Assembly: GCA_021396245.1 (NCBI GenBank)
Contig: WNYE01000015.1
Span: 248,001 to 312,000 of the forward strand
DNA: 64,000 nucleotides
Reading direction: 5' to 3'
Source: Sporothrix humicola
Lineage: Eukaryota; Ascomycota; Sordariomycetes; Ophiostomatales; Ophiostomataceae
Numbering within the stretch: the stretch's first letter is position 1; each line of letters begins with the position of its first letter. Shown here in pieces: positions 24,837 to 35,596 of this stretch. The notes beneath the pieces were generated by a model. That model had not been told where the DNA came from. It made no database searches and was given only the letters and a program-made list of their open reading frames with translations. The translations under genes and the position numbers were made by a program.

Positions 24837-26287
24837 AGGCGAGCCGAGAAAGCGAGACCGCAGGCCGAGCTTTTTGGTCCCGTTCTTTCAGTACTGCTTA
24901 CCTTTATCTTTTTTCTTCACGTCTTTCCTCCATCTTCTTTCCATGTTAATGACGCCCCGACAAAGACAACACGACATGCACTGAGAGGCAATCTCTTTTC
25001 TTCTGCTTTCTTTCTCTCTTCTTTTTTTTTCGGCGTTCATCCTCTTCTTAATCCCTTCGAGGTGGTCTTGGTCGGCGTTTTGGTGTTTTTGGATTGGATA
25101 TTTTGGATTTGTCCATGATGTTGATTCTGATTTCCTATTCTCATCTTGGTTAGCAAGCATTTCTGTCTTTGGGTGAAAGGGGGAACTGGTCAGGTAAATA
25201 AAAGGAAAAAGGTAAAGGAAGAAAAATAATCATGAAAGCCCCTGGAGGGCAAGAAGAGGGAGATTATGAATGATATATACCCCAAATGGCCATCTTACAT
25301 AGATTCAAAAAGTTTACAAAAAATCAAATAACGTTTAAAATAAGACTCAATACTGAGACTTTGCAACAAAACCTGACGTGAACGTTGTCTTGCTAATCTT
25401 AACGCCTGCACAGCTTGCCTGGTGTGCCTAACTCGCCTTTTTCTTGTTTACTTTCAGCGAAAACAAGAGTTATTTTTCTTACCTTTTCACTACTGTTCGC
25501 ACGTAGGTAAAACATTTGCATCGTGAACAGAAACAAGAGTCGACGAGAAGACCTAAAGATACTGGGATGGGGCCTGTTGACGAGACATTATCTATTTCCT
25601 TTATGCCTTGCTCACCATCTTGTTTCTTCACCTTCTCACCTCCCAGCAAATCATACTCTTCACAAAAAGTGGTCGTCCCACCGTTATGTGAAATTCGATC
25701 GAGACAGGATCGTGGCGGGGGTAGTACACGGAGACGCGGATGTGAGGAAAATATGAAAAGAGGAGACAAGACAAGGAAAAGAGAGACAAAACCTCATGGC
25801 CACGGTTGAATCCGAGACACAAGACACGCCCTTCGCACGAGAGAAGTCCACGAATAGGAGGGAGAGGAACGATACAAAGTCAAAGTCAACAATAAATACG
25901 GCGTCAGTGCAGAGGCTGGTCAGAGTTTGGGTCTTGCTGGGATCGTATATTCAACGTATCCAAAAATAAACAAATGAGGTAGTAAAAACAGGCAGCACTT
26001 TCAGATGTATTGCCTCCAACGCTCCAATTCCAATGACCAAAAGCTCATGTTCTTCCAAGTCTGCCAAGCCCAACAAGTATAGTTTCTTTTGTTATGTTTC
26101 GACGCTTATCTCGTTGGAGCTTCTTGCCTGGTACGTTCATCCGCTGCTTCGAAAACCTGCCCATTCGGCCGTCGGCTTGTCGGTCATCGCTTGTCACCGT
26201 TCGCAATTCGCTTCGTTGCCCCGGTCGCCACGTGTGTTTTGCAGTGTGCATCGTCCGTCACCTGCAATCGGGCGGCCCTACGGCCGT
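24837..26287. other. Intergenic between convergent genes
   Basis: 3' regions of the LrgAB-like gene and of the prolyl isomerase face each other here. AT-rich near 25190-25350. No gene seen. Confidence 0.5.
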
Positions 26288-27000
26288 TCATGCTAGTCTA
26301 AGAGTGTTAGCAGGGGTCATTCATAGTCGGGTCTTTCGCGGTATAGTACACACCTCTGGATAAGATGCAGCCCGCTCGCTGTCTCCACGACACCGCTCGT
26401 CTCGCCGGGCCGCAGGCTGAACGCCGACTCCTCAAACTCCTTTTGCATGTCGCCCTTGCCGAAATATCCCAGGTCGCCCCGCTTGCGCGCACTGCTGCAG
26501 TCCGACTCAGTGAGGGCCAGCTCGCCCAGCGAGATGTCGCCCCGCTGGATCTGCTGCTCGTAGCCCTGGATAATCTGCCGCGCCTCCTCCTTTGTGCGCG
26601 TAATCTCCGCCTCACGCCAGCTCATCGGCCGCCGGCTCTCGCGGTGCTTGACCAGAAGGTGTGCCGCGCGGATCTTGCCGGCCAGCTGGAGCTGCGCCGC
26701 GGCGTCGGCCGCGGCTCCGGCATTACCGGCAGAGGCACCGCCACTCCCTGAGTGGTACTTGGCCATGTACAGCTTGAGCTGTTCCGTGTTGGTGTCGGCG
26801 GGCGGCTCCCAGCGCGAGGCCTTGTCGACAAAGTTGAAGTAGTAGGGGAGGTTCTTGCTGTTGCTGTGGCGGACCTCCCAGTTGGGCGGCAGGCCGGTCT
26901 CTTCCTGGAGAGAGGAAGACTTGAAAGGGTTAGAAACGGGCCTCACGATGCAATATCTCTCCTGCTGTTAGGGCTAACTTACGTGTTTCTCGCTAGACAT
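26288..27000 (-). CDS. ess1: Parvulin-type peptidyl-prolyl isomerase Ess1/Pin1
   Basis: Phospho-Ser/Thr-Pro specific prolyl isomerase acting in the nucleus on the RNA polymerase II tail and on cell-cycle proteins. Three exons on the minus strand: 27000-26983 (18 nt, M-S-S-E-K-H), 26904-26354 and 26297-26288 (10 nt, ending L-A-stop); introns are 78 and 56 nt, both with CTAAC branch sites. The product has 192 residues. The WW domain is at about residues 9-40 (L-P-P-N-W-E-V, Y-Y-F-N, S-R-W-E-P-P). A Gly/Ala linker at about 55-75 is longer than in yeast. The parvulin domain follows: A-A-H-L-L-V-K-H, the phosphate-binding R-R-P-M-S-W, D-C-S-S-A-R-K-R-G-D-L-G-Y-F, and S-G-L-H-L-I-Q-R. Reading through the last intron instead would add eight wrong residues. 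Confidence 0.93.
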
Positions 27001-28458
27001 GGTTGCGGTGTTTGTTTTTATGTGGAAAGAAGCTTGTTGATTATCCAGAAGTTTTGTTCACGTTGAACGCAGATTGTCGTGATATGTAAGATGCAAGATG
27101 CAAGAAACACAAGAGAGGGGAAAGCGGAAAAAAGAATCAGCTATAACTGCAATTGGGGAAAGGAATGGTGATGGTAAGCTGCAAGTTTTATTTGTCAACT
27201 TGGGGGATGGTGTACCCAGGCGCTTGTCCCCCAGTGCAAGGCAGTTGCGACGGGTGACAGACAGCAAAAAAAATGGAGAGAGGGGAAGGAGCGTCATAGG
27301 GCCCCCTGAACGGGACTAGTGCCAGCGCCGCGGCATAAGCATTAAAAGCAGTGATGCGGCGTCCAGGCCTTTCTGGCGCTGGAATTTGCGGCGTAAAGAA
27401 CGTCGCGGGGGGCGGGGAAGCCGGGGCGTTTTTAGGCGCCTGTGACGGCGGCACAGCCCAGCTGATTGACACCACAAACACTGGACGTAAAAAGTATGAG
27501 GTGACTTGAATTTAAGAATCCCTTTCCATTTTGAGTTGCGTGTGAGAACACATGGTTATCGGAATAAAAGTGAGCTGCAAGTAATATCAAGGCTAATAAA
27601 TAATGGCTTTGTTGACGAGAATAGCAAAACCACAAAGCGACGCGCATCTGGACAGCCTTAGTTCTCTTCGCACTGTATTATCAAGCAATCTAGCACACAA
27701 ATACAGTGCGTAAATAATACACACTGTCTTCATGTCACTTGACGATGAGCCTCATCTATCTTCATATGTCTTTGAGGCTGTATTCCTACAAATGATACAC
27801 GTAGCTGGCAGTTAGCCTGTCATTTCGACCCATATCCAGAAAAAGAATTACGTCTTGCAACACCTGATCACATGTAATGTCAAGCCTCACCAAACTCATC
27901 ATAAAACGTCGGCTCGTGAGTTGACAGCCTCCATCATAAAAGTCACACGAGAGTGAACAATAGAAAGTGACAACACGGGTCTAGAAGCGCCCGCTGGGCT
28001 TTGAAAAGGACACAAGGCTCGCAGTTTGTTCTCAAAAACCCTGCACTTCAAAAAGTTTGCCACTCAACTTTGTCCACCACTGACTTGGGTCTTCCAGGCG
28101 TTTCTGCCTAACATCCTGCACCTAAACCGGTGTTTGGGCGCTATTGCTAGTCATTTTGGGCCTTGTCTTTCAGTTGAACAGGGACTTGTGACTCGTCGCC
28201 GCGTGCGGCAGTCGCAACACAAAAAGGCGGAGACAATACTGCCGCGCTAAGGCTGCCGCCCTTTCCTCTTTTCCTTTTGTGATTTCTAAAATTTAATCAT
28301 ATCTTCCACCTCCCTCCCATCATCTTCAGTTTCCGTTCTTCCATCAACAACATCGACGACAACATCGACACTTGCGACCATCCCGTCAACTGTCGACACC
28401 CGCCAACCGCGACAACTTCTCTACCCCTATTTCCTCCACCCACACACCCACACACGCG
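27001..28458. other. Divergent promoter region between ess1 and rpb9
   Basis: No gene seen. The region must hold promoters for both flanking genes; the last 200 bases are C-rich (ACC/CACA) leader sequence of rpb9. Confidence 0.5.
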
Positions 28459-29664
28459 ATGGCCTCGCCCCAGTCGACCACGTCCCATGAGGGCGACTCC
28501 AAGAAGAACCTCGAGCAGATCACTTTCCGCTTCTGCGCCGAGTGCTCCAACATGCTCTATCCCAAGGAGGATGAGGACTCCCACAAGCTGCAGTTTACCT
28601 GCCGCACCTGCCAATACACCGAGGAGGCCGCCTCGACCTGTGTCTTCCGCAACGTCCTGAACAACGCGGCCGGTGAGACCGCCGGTGTCACCCAGGACGT
28701 CGGTTCTGATCCAACGGTTGGTGCTTCCTGTGCTTCCAGTGCTTTTTCTATCAACAGCCCCAACACTTCTGCCCCCTCCCCGCATGCTGCGCTTTGCTTT
28801 TGCTGTGGCGCGCTGATTGCTTGCCGCTCGTGCGGTGAGCTGTTTTGCAAGCCGCCCTCTTCGCCCTCCGAGGCGAGCGCGACTACAACGACCACGACGA
28901 CTGCGACAACGACGACCGACGCCGTGTTCTCACCCTCACTCCGCGACCTCGACGACCTCGACCTCTACCCGTACGACTACGACTTTGAGGATGTCACCAA
29001 CACTGCTGGCATGTTCCCCGACATCGACGACTGCATGGACCGCGATAACGACTACGAGTTCATGGACGGTTGCGAGGAGCCGGTCTCGGTCCACTGAAGC
29101 GCTGGTAAGGCGTATTCAGGAACCAGACCATTCTTGTTCGACGACATGTCGATGTACAATCATCGAGCCCAACATCGAGCCTGGGGTAGAACATGGGCCG
29201 TCGACGATACAGTTCAAAGACAGCGAGAACAGCGAAAGCGAAAGACATGCTTTGATTGCGTTGATTTTGATGATTTTTTCTGTCACATCACGTGCTTTGC
29301 TTCTCCGTCTTTTTGGACACTACATTGGCCCCTCTACCTGCATTTCTTTCCTTTGCTTTTTTGAGCTTTTTGAAAAGACAATGCAGTATGGCTAACACGG
29401 CTTCTTTTTTACCCTCGACACAGCTGCCGCGCTCCAACAAGGTGTGCCCAGTCTGCAAACACGACGAGGCTGTGTTCTTTCAGTCCCAGCAGCGCAGCGC
29501 AGAAACAGGAATGGTATGTCTTTTGAGACCGTCCTTTTTTCGTCTTTATATTGTATCCCCTGGGTCTTTTCTTATTCAGTGGCTAACCTTGTCTTCCTCG
29601 TGTTTCCTCTCGTCTACAGAAACTGTTCTACGTGTGCTGCGAATGCGGTAACATTTTCCAATAG
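28459..29664 (+). CDS. rpb9: RNA polymerase II subunit RPB9
   Basis: Small zinc-ribbon subunit of RNA polymerase II, involved in start-site choice, fidelity and TFIIS-dependent cleavage. Canonical exons by family alignment are 28459-28716, 29424-29513 and 29620-29664, giving 130 residues. The N-terminal zinc ribbon has C-A-E-C and C-R-T-C pairs and the family block N-M-L-Y-P-K-E-D. The C-terminal ribbon has C-P-V-C, F-F-Q-S-Q-Q-R and C-C-E-C. Intron 1 would be 707 nt, several times longer than any other intron in the window, with a weak GTTGGT donor after D-P-T. Intron 2 (106 nt, GTATGT) is ordinary. The start is a clear ATG after a CACACA-rich leader. The odd first intron is described separately. 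Confidence 0.92.
28717..29097 (+). other. In-frame coding-like extension inside rpb9 intron 1
   Basis: If intron 1 is retained, the rpb9 frame continues 126 codons to a TGA at 29095-29097. The extension has coding character: high third-position GC in its second half, a cysteine cluster (C-F-C-C, C-R-S-C, F-C) at its centre, a Thr-rich run, then a strongly acidic Asp/Tyr tail. The retained form would carry the first zinc ribbon and replace the second. It may be an alternative C-terminus, a novel exon, or chance openness; only transcripts can tell. Confidence 0.5.
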
Positions 29665-30356
29665 ACCGTTTTCTTGACGACGTGAACGAATTTTCTTTTC
29701 CATTTTTACTTTCTTCGAAAATTAAAATACAAACGAGCGAGCGAAGAACGAAAAGCGACGGGGGGTTTTCGATATTTCTGCATTTACCTGGGCTGGAGTT
29801 TTTTCTAGAAATATGTGTTGCTATACAACACTATTTATATTGTATCTGTTTTTTTGTCTATTTTGTATTTTTCTGTCCATATCTGGGTACCCTTTTGGAC
29901 CAGGGGTTTTATTGTTTCTTTTGGCAAACACTGCCTCGAGCATGTCTAGATCCTAGAGTGCATCAAATTCAAATTCACAACCTTAATGTTTTTCTTAAAC
30001 CACTTTCAGCATGTTTGATTTCTCGGTGATATGCAATGTGTAATGTACAAGGAGATTTTATTGTAGTTTCGTAATCCTTTCTAAATGCAGCGCCCTCAAA
30101 TATTCATATAAACGCCAAACTTGCTTCTCTGGTGTATAATACAGGCCACATCCTCTCTCCTAGCATCATGACATGACGCTCATGCCACCCTCGTAGACGA
30201 CATGGTAGTTGGTTCCTTCGAGCTGATGGGCGGCCCGTTCAAGGCTCTTCGAACGTGTGAGGTATGGAGGTCTTGTCGGGTCGGGTTTCGGTGGAGTTGC
30301 TGCGTCTCGGCAGCTGTCGTCGTCGCTATCATCGTTGTGCTCGTCTTGGATCAAAT
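29665..30356. other. Intergenic between convergent rpb9 and uL14m genes
   Basis: T-rich 3' region of rpb9 and 3' region of the minus-strand ribosomal gene. A 76-codon minus-strand frame at 30166-30396 overlaps the end of the ribosomal gene in another frame and has no recognisable features. Confidence 0.5.
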
Positions 30357-30811
30357 TTATACCCGCATCGTCGCCATGGACATAATCTTGCTCCACTTCT
30401 TCTTCCGCAGCTCCTGGCCGACGATGCCGTTGACACGCGTGCCGATCGGGTCGCCTGCCTTGCTCAGCAGCACGCAGGCGTTATCGTCGAAGCGCACAAC
30501 GCTACCGTCCTTGCGCTGCGCGGGGTACTTTGTCCGCACAACCACTGCTTGACGGATGTCGCCGCGGCGGACCTTCTGGTTGGACGACATGCCCGTCATG
30601 CCGCCAGATTCGTTCGTGCGGTGCTTCTGGACCACCACCACGATGCGGTCGCCAACGCCTGCGAGCCGCTTCTGGCCAATGATCATGGCGCACTCGACAA
30701 TGGCGGCGCCAGAGTTGTCGATGCAGTTGAGCATAGACTGGAAGGTTAGTACGTGTCTGGAGTATAGGATTGCATTATCTTTTCACCGCCACCTACCTTT
30801 AATTGAATCAT
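30357..30811 (-). CDS. mrpl38: Mitochondrial large-subunit ribosomal protein uL14m (MRPL38)
   Basis: Bacterial L14-type protein of the mitochondrial ribosome, at the subunit interface. Two exons on the minus strand: 30811-30797 (15 nt, M-I-Q-L-K) and 30737-30357, joined over a 59-nt intron (GTAGGT donor, CTAAC branch). The product has 131 residues. The start M-I-Q-L-K-S-M-L-N matches the M-I-x-L-K-S start of yeast Mrpl38. Family marks are C-I-D-N-S-G-A, G-D-R-I-V-V-V-V, V-R-R-G-D-I, R-K-D-G-S-V-V-R-F-D-D-N-A and G-T-R-V-N-G. An in-frame ATG 42 codons further upstream (30937) exists but the family start argues against it. No cleavable presequence is evident, as in yeast. Confidence 0.92.
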
Positions 30812-32485
30812 CTTGGCGGTGTTGTGTGTTGTCGCTGTCACGATGTCGTACGCCGTTCCAGGTTCGTCCCAAAAATTTGTCGTCTGCGTTTCGGCACGCA
30901 AGATTACTCTAAAAATCTTAGTCATCATGTCCACCAATCAGACAGGATGAAAGTGGGTCAAAGTACAGCTCGGGCCAGGTCCTCCCCTCACGCTATCCCG
31001 CTCCTGATTGGAGCGCTGCCGCCCTGAACGGCCAGGCACGCATGGCAACCACGGGTGCGAGTGAGGAAAGACGCTGGTGGTGGTCGCACTCTCTTTGGTT
31101 GCTACAAGGAGGAGCGGGAGGCCCCTTGTTTCGCCAGCTTACATGCGATTTGCGCCTTGTCGCTCCTATTGAGTTCTATTGAATACTGGCTCAATGCTAT
31201 GCTTTTCATTGTGCACTCTGATTCGCAAACAAAACCAATCCAGACGGTCGCACCTACCAATTCGCAAATTCAGTGTTGATCTTTCCTTGCGATATTGGAC
31301 AATAAGCCTCGATCGTTCTTTCTTCCATTCACGAAAGCAATTTCCATAATTTTGGGGTCACGTTCGCTCTTTCCCTTTCACTTGGGACCTCACCAGGTTG
31401 GCGGCTAGTGAGCGCCGTTGTCATTTGGCTTCAGCGTAGCGTGCGCGCTCCCCACTCCACATTCTTTACTGGATCCCGACTGTTGCGACAGGGCTCGCAT
31501 TTGCCCTTTCCGTCCGCTCTCTCTGTCCGTCTGCTTCCCCTAGCAACCCAGGCGCAATTCCTCTCTTCATTTTACTCCCGTAATTTGGGTCCTGCGGTCT
31601 TCGTACCTCGCTCCTTCTCCTTACATGTTCGACATCCAGTAAACACGATCATCTTGAGATTTCGATTTCCAGAAAGTACGACTGTTCAAGGACTACGCAT
31701 TTTCTCCTACGCCCTCCATGGACTCTTGAACGACAGAACTCTCTCCTTTTTGTTTGTGTCCCTTTCCCCTGCATCCGACTCGCTGGAGAGCATCGGGGAG
31801 ACAAACGGACGAGAGTGAATGAAGACCGATCCCACAACACTTCGATTTGACCAACAGTAACAGGGCAACCGTCTCTTGTTTTCTGCTGCGCCGCTTGCCT
31901 TTCATTCACCCTCTCCAGCCTCTCCTCCCGTCTGACAGGTTTTCCTTACTCGACACTTTACGCAACGACCTGTCAATTGTTGTTCGCTCAGCCCGGCGGT
32001 GCACACCCCTTTTCCAGGACCAGCCTCAAGAAAGTACACGGACACGACACTGCTTCAGCCAATTACTGCTCTGTTTGCTTCGAATTCTCCGGACCTTGTT
32101 ACCTGGCCCTTCGTATCCATTTTCCCCCGTCTATTCTGAGAATCTTCACGACAAATTCACTGGCAGGCAAGAGCAGTCAAGAGTTGTGGCATACGCCTCT
32201 CTTTTCCTTTCTTTCTTTTCCTTTTGTGCTTCTTTTTAGGGCTTCTGCCTGTCCATTCTTTTTAGTTGCACTTTTTTGCACCAGTTCCTGTTTTTCGGTG
32301 GCGTTTTGTTGGTCGAGGGCGCTTTTCTGAAACTACCAATTCGTCGTCACGGAGATCTACACATTGCCGACAAGATATCGAACCGGTTGTTTATCCCAAC
32401 CCCTCCCAACGGCCTCCCTTGACCGACCGACTCTTCCTGTCTGCTCTTGACAGGAAGCCCTGTCGAACATCTGTCATCTCTCGTC
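30812..32485. other. Divergent promoter region between uL14m and set9
   Basis: No gene seen. From about 31320 to 32470 the plus strand is CT-rich, consistent with a long set9 leader. Confidence 0.5.
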
Positions 32486-35052
32486 ATGGCGCCGCCACGA
32501 TCCAAAAATGCGCCGCCCAAGAAGCACCAGCTCACGCTGGCGCAAATTGCCTCTTACGACGATATCCTGACAGATTCGCTTGTCGACCATGTATGTACAG
32601 AACAGTGTTGCTGGAGCTTCACGGAAAAATCTGAAGCGAGGATAATAATCTTGTGAAATGGCCCATATGCTAACCACAGTATCTATATCCATAGGCCTTC
32701 TACTGGACGACAATTCCGAAGAACCGACCGTCATATTTACCTTCGCGGGGAGTCAAGGAGCAGGAGATCACCAAGATCATCCAGGACCACCTTGTCGTTG
32801 AACCCGACCTCGATTTGGCCGAAGAGAAGCTTCTGGCAACGAACGGACTCGGCAAATTCTACCGCGCACTAAAAACCGACCCCGAGAAGGAGGATTTCCG
32901 CCGCCATCTTCGCCGCTACATGCAAATCTACCTGCCAGACTGCCCCTTTGAGGTTGCTGCAACGAACCGCTACACGATTTTCCAGGAAGAGGCCTGCATC
33001 TGCGCCCGGCGCTTCATCAAGAGCAATGAGACGATCAAATATCTGTCCGGCATCCAGGTGGTGATTACAGCCGAGGAGGAGGCCGAACTTTCTGAACGCA
33101 AGAAGGATTTCAGCATCATTGTCAGCTCACGGAAGAAGGAGGTCAACCTGTTCATGGGCCCTGCACGCTTTTCGAACCACGACTGTGACGCCAACGCCCG
33201 CCTCGTGACTACGGGTCAGGCGGGCATCGAGATCATTGCGACAAAGTCGATTGGCGTGGGTGAAGAGATTACTGTTACATATGGCGACAGCTACTTTGGC
33301 GAGGACAATTGCGAGTGTCTCTGCAAGACCTGTGAAGACAACCTGACCAACGGCTGGACCCCAGCAGATGGCGTTGTCCCCGTCAAGCAGAGTGTTGAGG
33401 ATGGCAGCCATACGCCATCTCAGGGCTACTCGCTGCGCAGGAGAGAGGAGCACAGTTTCAACAGAGGCAACTCGGAGACGCCATCTCTGACACCCGTTGC
33501 ACGGCCAAAGGTGTCTAAAGCCAGTTTACGAAAGCTCTTGCGCGGCGCAGCTGATGCGATCTCATCCGTTGCAGTCAAGTCTGGCTCGATGGAGCTGGAC
33601 AGTGAATCACTTCGCCGCGGTCAGAAGCGGGAACGGGATTCTTCGATTTTAGCAACACCGCCAGTCACCCCTGCAAAGCGGCAAAGGACAACTGAGGCGG
33701 ACGAGCCAGTAACCGAGGCGGACCAGGCAGCAGATACGCCAAAGCTGTCACAAATATCGAACCCCAACTCGACGTCAGAGACCAGCCCAGCACCGACCCG
33801 TGAAGCCAGCAGCAAGGAAGACGCACAAGACGGACAAATGCCGACCCCAGAGCCTTCGCAACAGCTGGCCGAATCCGATGTCTGCGAGTCTGATGTCGGC
33901 GAATCGATTGTTGTGGCTTCGACCATCACCACGACTGTTGTGACAGAGACGACAACAACGCTTAAAGTGGAAGAGTCGACGCCGATGGACGCGCTGTCCA
34001 TTCCTACACCAGAGTCGTCGCTTGATAGCGAAGAGGAAGACAAGACCGAAGATAAGATGGACGGGAAACCCGACGCAGCAGCCGACGACACCACAATCGA
34101 GGCAGCTACTGTAGAAGTCCAACCAGAAGTGCAGACACCACGACGGGGCCGGCCGAAGAAGTTTCCCGTTAACGAGGTCGACGTGCAGACAACATCCAAG
34201 GCTGCACCCCAGGCCAAGGTGGGAGAGGAGGAGACAGAAGAGAGCGACGAGGCCGAAGAGTCTAATGGGCCCACGAGACAACGCGTGCCAGGCGACTACA
34301 CTCTGACGCCCCTTTTGCTGGCCGAGCCGGAGACAGCATGGGTTATCTGTTCGGTGTGCTCCAAGGCATTTGTGCAGCGCGACGCGTACTTTACGCGGAT
34401 GTCGTGCCCGCGGTGCGAGCGGCACTCAAAGCTGTACGGATACATGTGGCCCAAGACGGAGCCGGAGGGTAAGTGGGACAAGGAAGAGCGAATCCTGGAC
34501 CACCGTCTGGTGCACCGGTTCCTGCATGCGGGCGACGAAGCCAAGATCCGTGGGCGGAAGCAGGTGGCATGGCAGGATGAAGATGCCGCCACCACAGACG
34601 ACGACAGCAACAGCAATAACAACAGCAATCGGCCAGGCAAGAAGGACAGTCTCGGGTCTGGGATATGGCGCAAGCTCCGGTACACGATTGAGAAGGAAAA
34701 GGCCGAGCAGGCCAAGTCGAAGCCCAAGGCAAAGGCGGCTGCGTCCCCAACCAAGTCGACGACGACAAAGACGACAACCGTGTCCAAGACAACAAAGACG
34801 ACCAAGACAACGAAAATCACCAAGACGGCGGCAGTGACCAAGATCATCAAGTCGGCGGCTGCCAAGACAGCCGCGTCGTCGAAGCGTGTCGTCAAACCTG
34901 CAGCCGCCAAGGCAGTCAGCAAGCCCGCCGCTACAAGCACCAGCCGCGCAGGACGGCCAGTCAGGACGGCCAAGGCGTTCCACGGCCCGCGCCACAGTCT
35001 ACGGCCTCAACGGACCAGTGCTCGTTTGTCGGCCAGTTGGTACGACTGCTAG
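32486..35052 (+). CDS. set9: Histone H4-K20 methyltransferase SET9 (SUV4-20 type)
   Basis: Nuclear methyltransferase modifying histone H4 lysine 20. Two exons, 32486-32590 and 32695-35052, flank a 104-nt intron (GTATGT donor; TAG acceptor at 32692-32694 chosen over an earlier CAG because it keeps the frame) and give 820 residues. The N-terminal region up to about residue 110 matches the SUV4-20/SET9 type (D-D-I-L-T-D-S-L-V-D). The SET core spans about 115-235, with R-F-S-N-H-D-C (N196, H197) and Y-G-D-S-Y-F. A zinc-binding C-E-C-L-C-K-T-C cluster follows directly. After a long Ser/Thr/Glu-rich disordered middle comes a conserved C-terminal zinc module (V-C-S-K-A-F, C-P-R-C-E-R-H, Y-G-Y-M-W-P). 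The tail, about 110 residues of Lys, Thr and Ala, is highly basic. Confidence 0.92.
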
Positions 35053-35596
35053 GTCTGCCAGTTCGTTTGTATTTTTCAAAGTTCAGATATCCGAGAGAGA
35101 GGGGACAGTGAGTGTATGTAGCATTTTGAAAAACATAATGTAATGTATTTGTATAAGCCTGGGAGACGGCGAGACGTGTAAGGGAGAGTATTATCGATGG
35201 GGTGTTGAGCGGGCGGGTTTGGGAAGTGTTCTATTTTATGTACATTACTTACTTGGGTAAGCATTCGGAGCATGGCGGGCTGTTCTTTCATTTCATTCTT
35301 CTGTAGTTAGTAAAATCATATATTTTCTCTTGAAACCCTATTCCGTGTTGATGAACTTGCTTAGTTTTCAATTCCCTTTTTTTTTTTTTTTTTTTGGCTT
35401 ACTTTCTGTTTTATGTTGAGATTTTTTTTTAAGAAAAAAAAAATTAAGAAACATGGTAAGTAAATAAATAGGAGGAACGCAATTGATGAATTATCTGCAT
35501 TCTAAAATTAGCAATCGTCAATAAATTTCATGTCACTTGAACAATTACTGTAAAGTGTCTTTTTTGTTCTATTTCTATGCTGCTTGAACATATCCT
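35053..35596. other. Intergenic between convergent set9 and Zn2Cys6 gene
   Basis: 3' regions only. Notable are a run of 19 T at 35377-35395 and a T-run/A-run inverted repeat at 35422-35443, which could help end transcription from both sides. Confidence 0.55.

Noticed and set aside
30166..30396. 76-codon minus-strand frame as an extra uL14m exon
   Set aside because: The family ends at the M-S-M-A-T-M-R-V stop; joining this frame would need an unsupported GTATAA donor.
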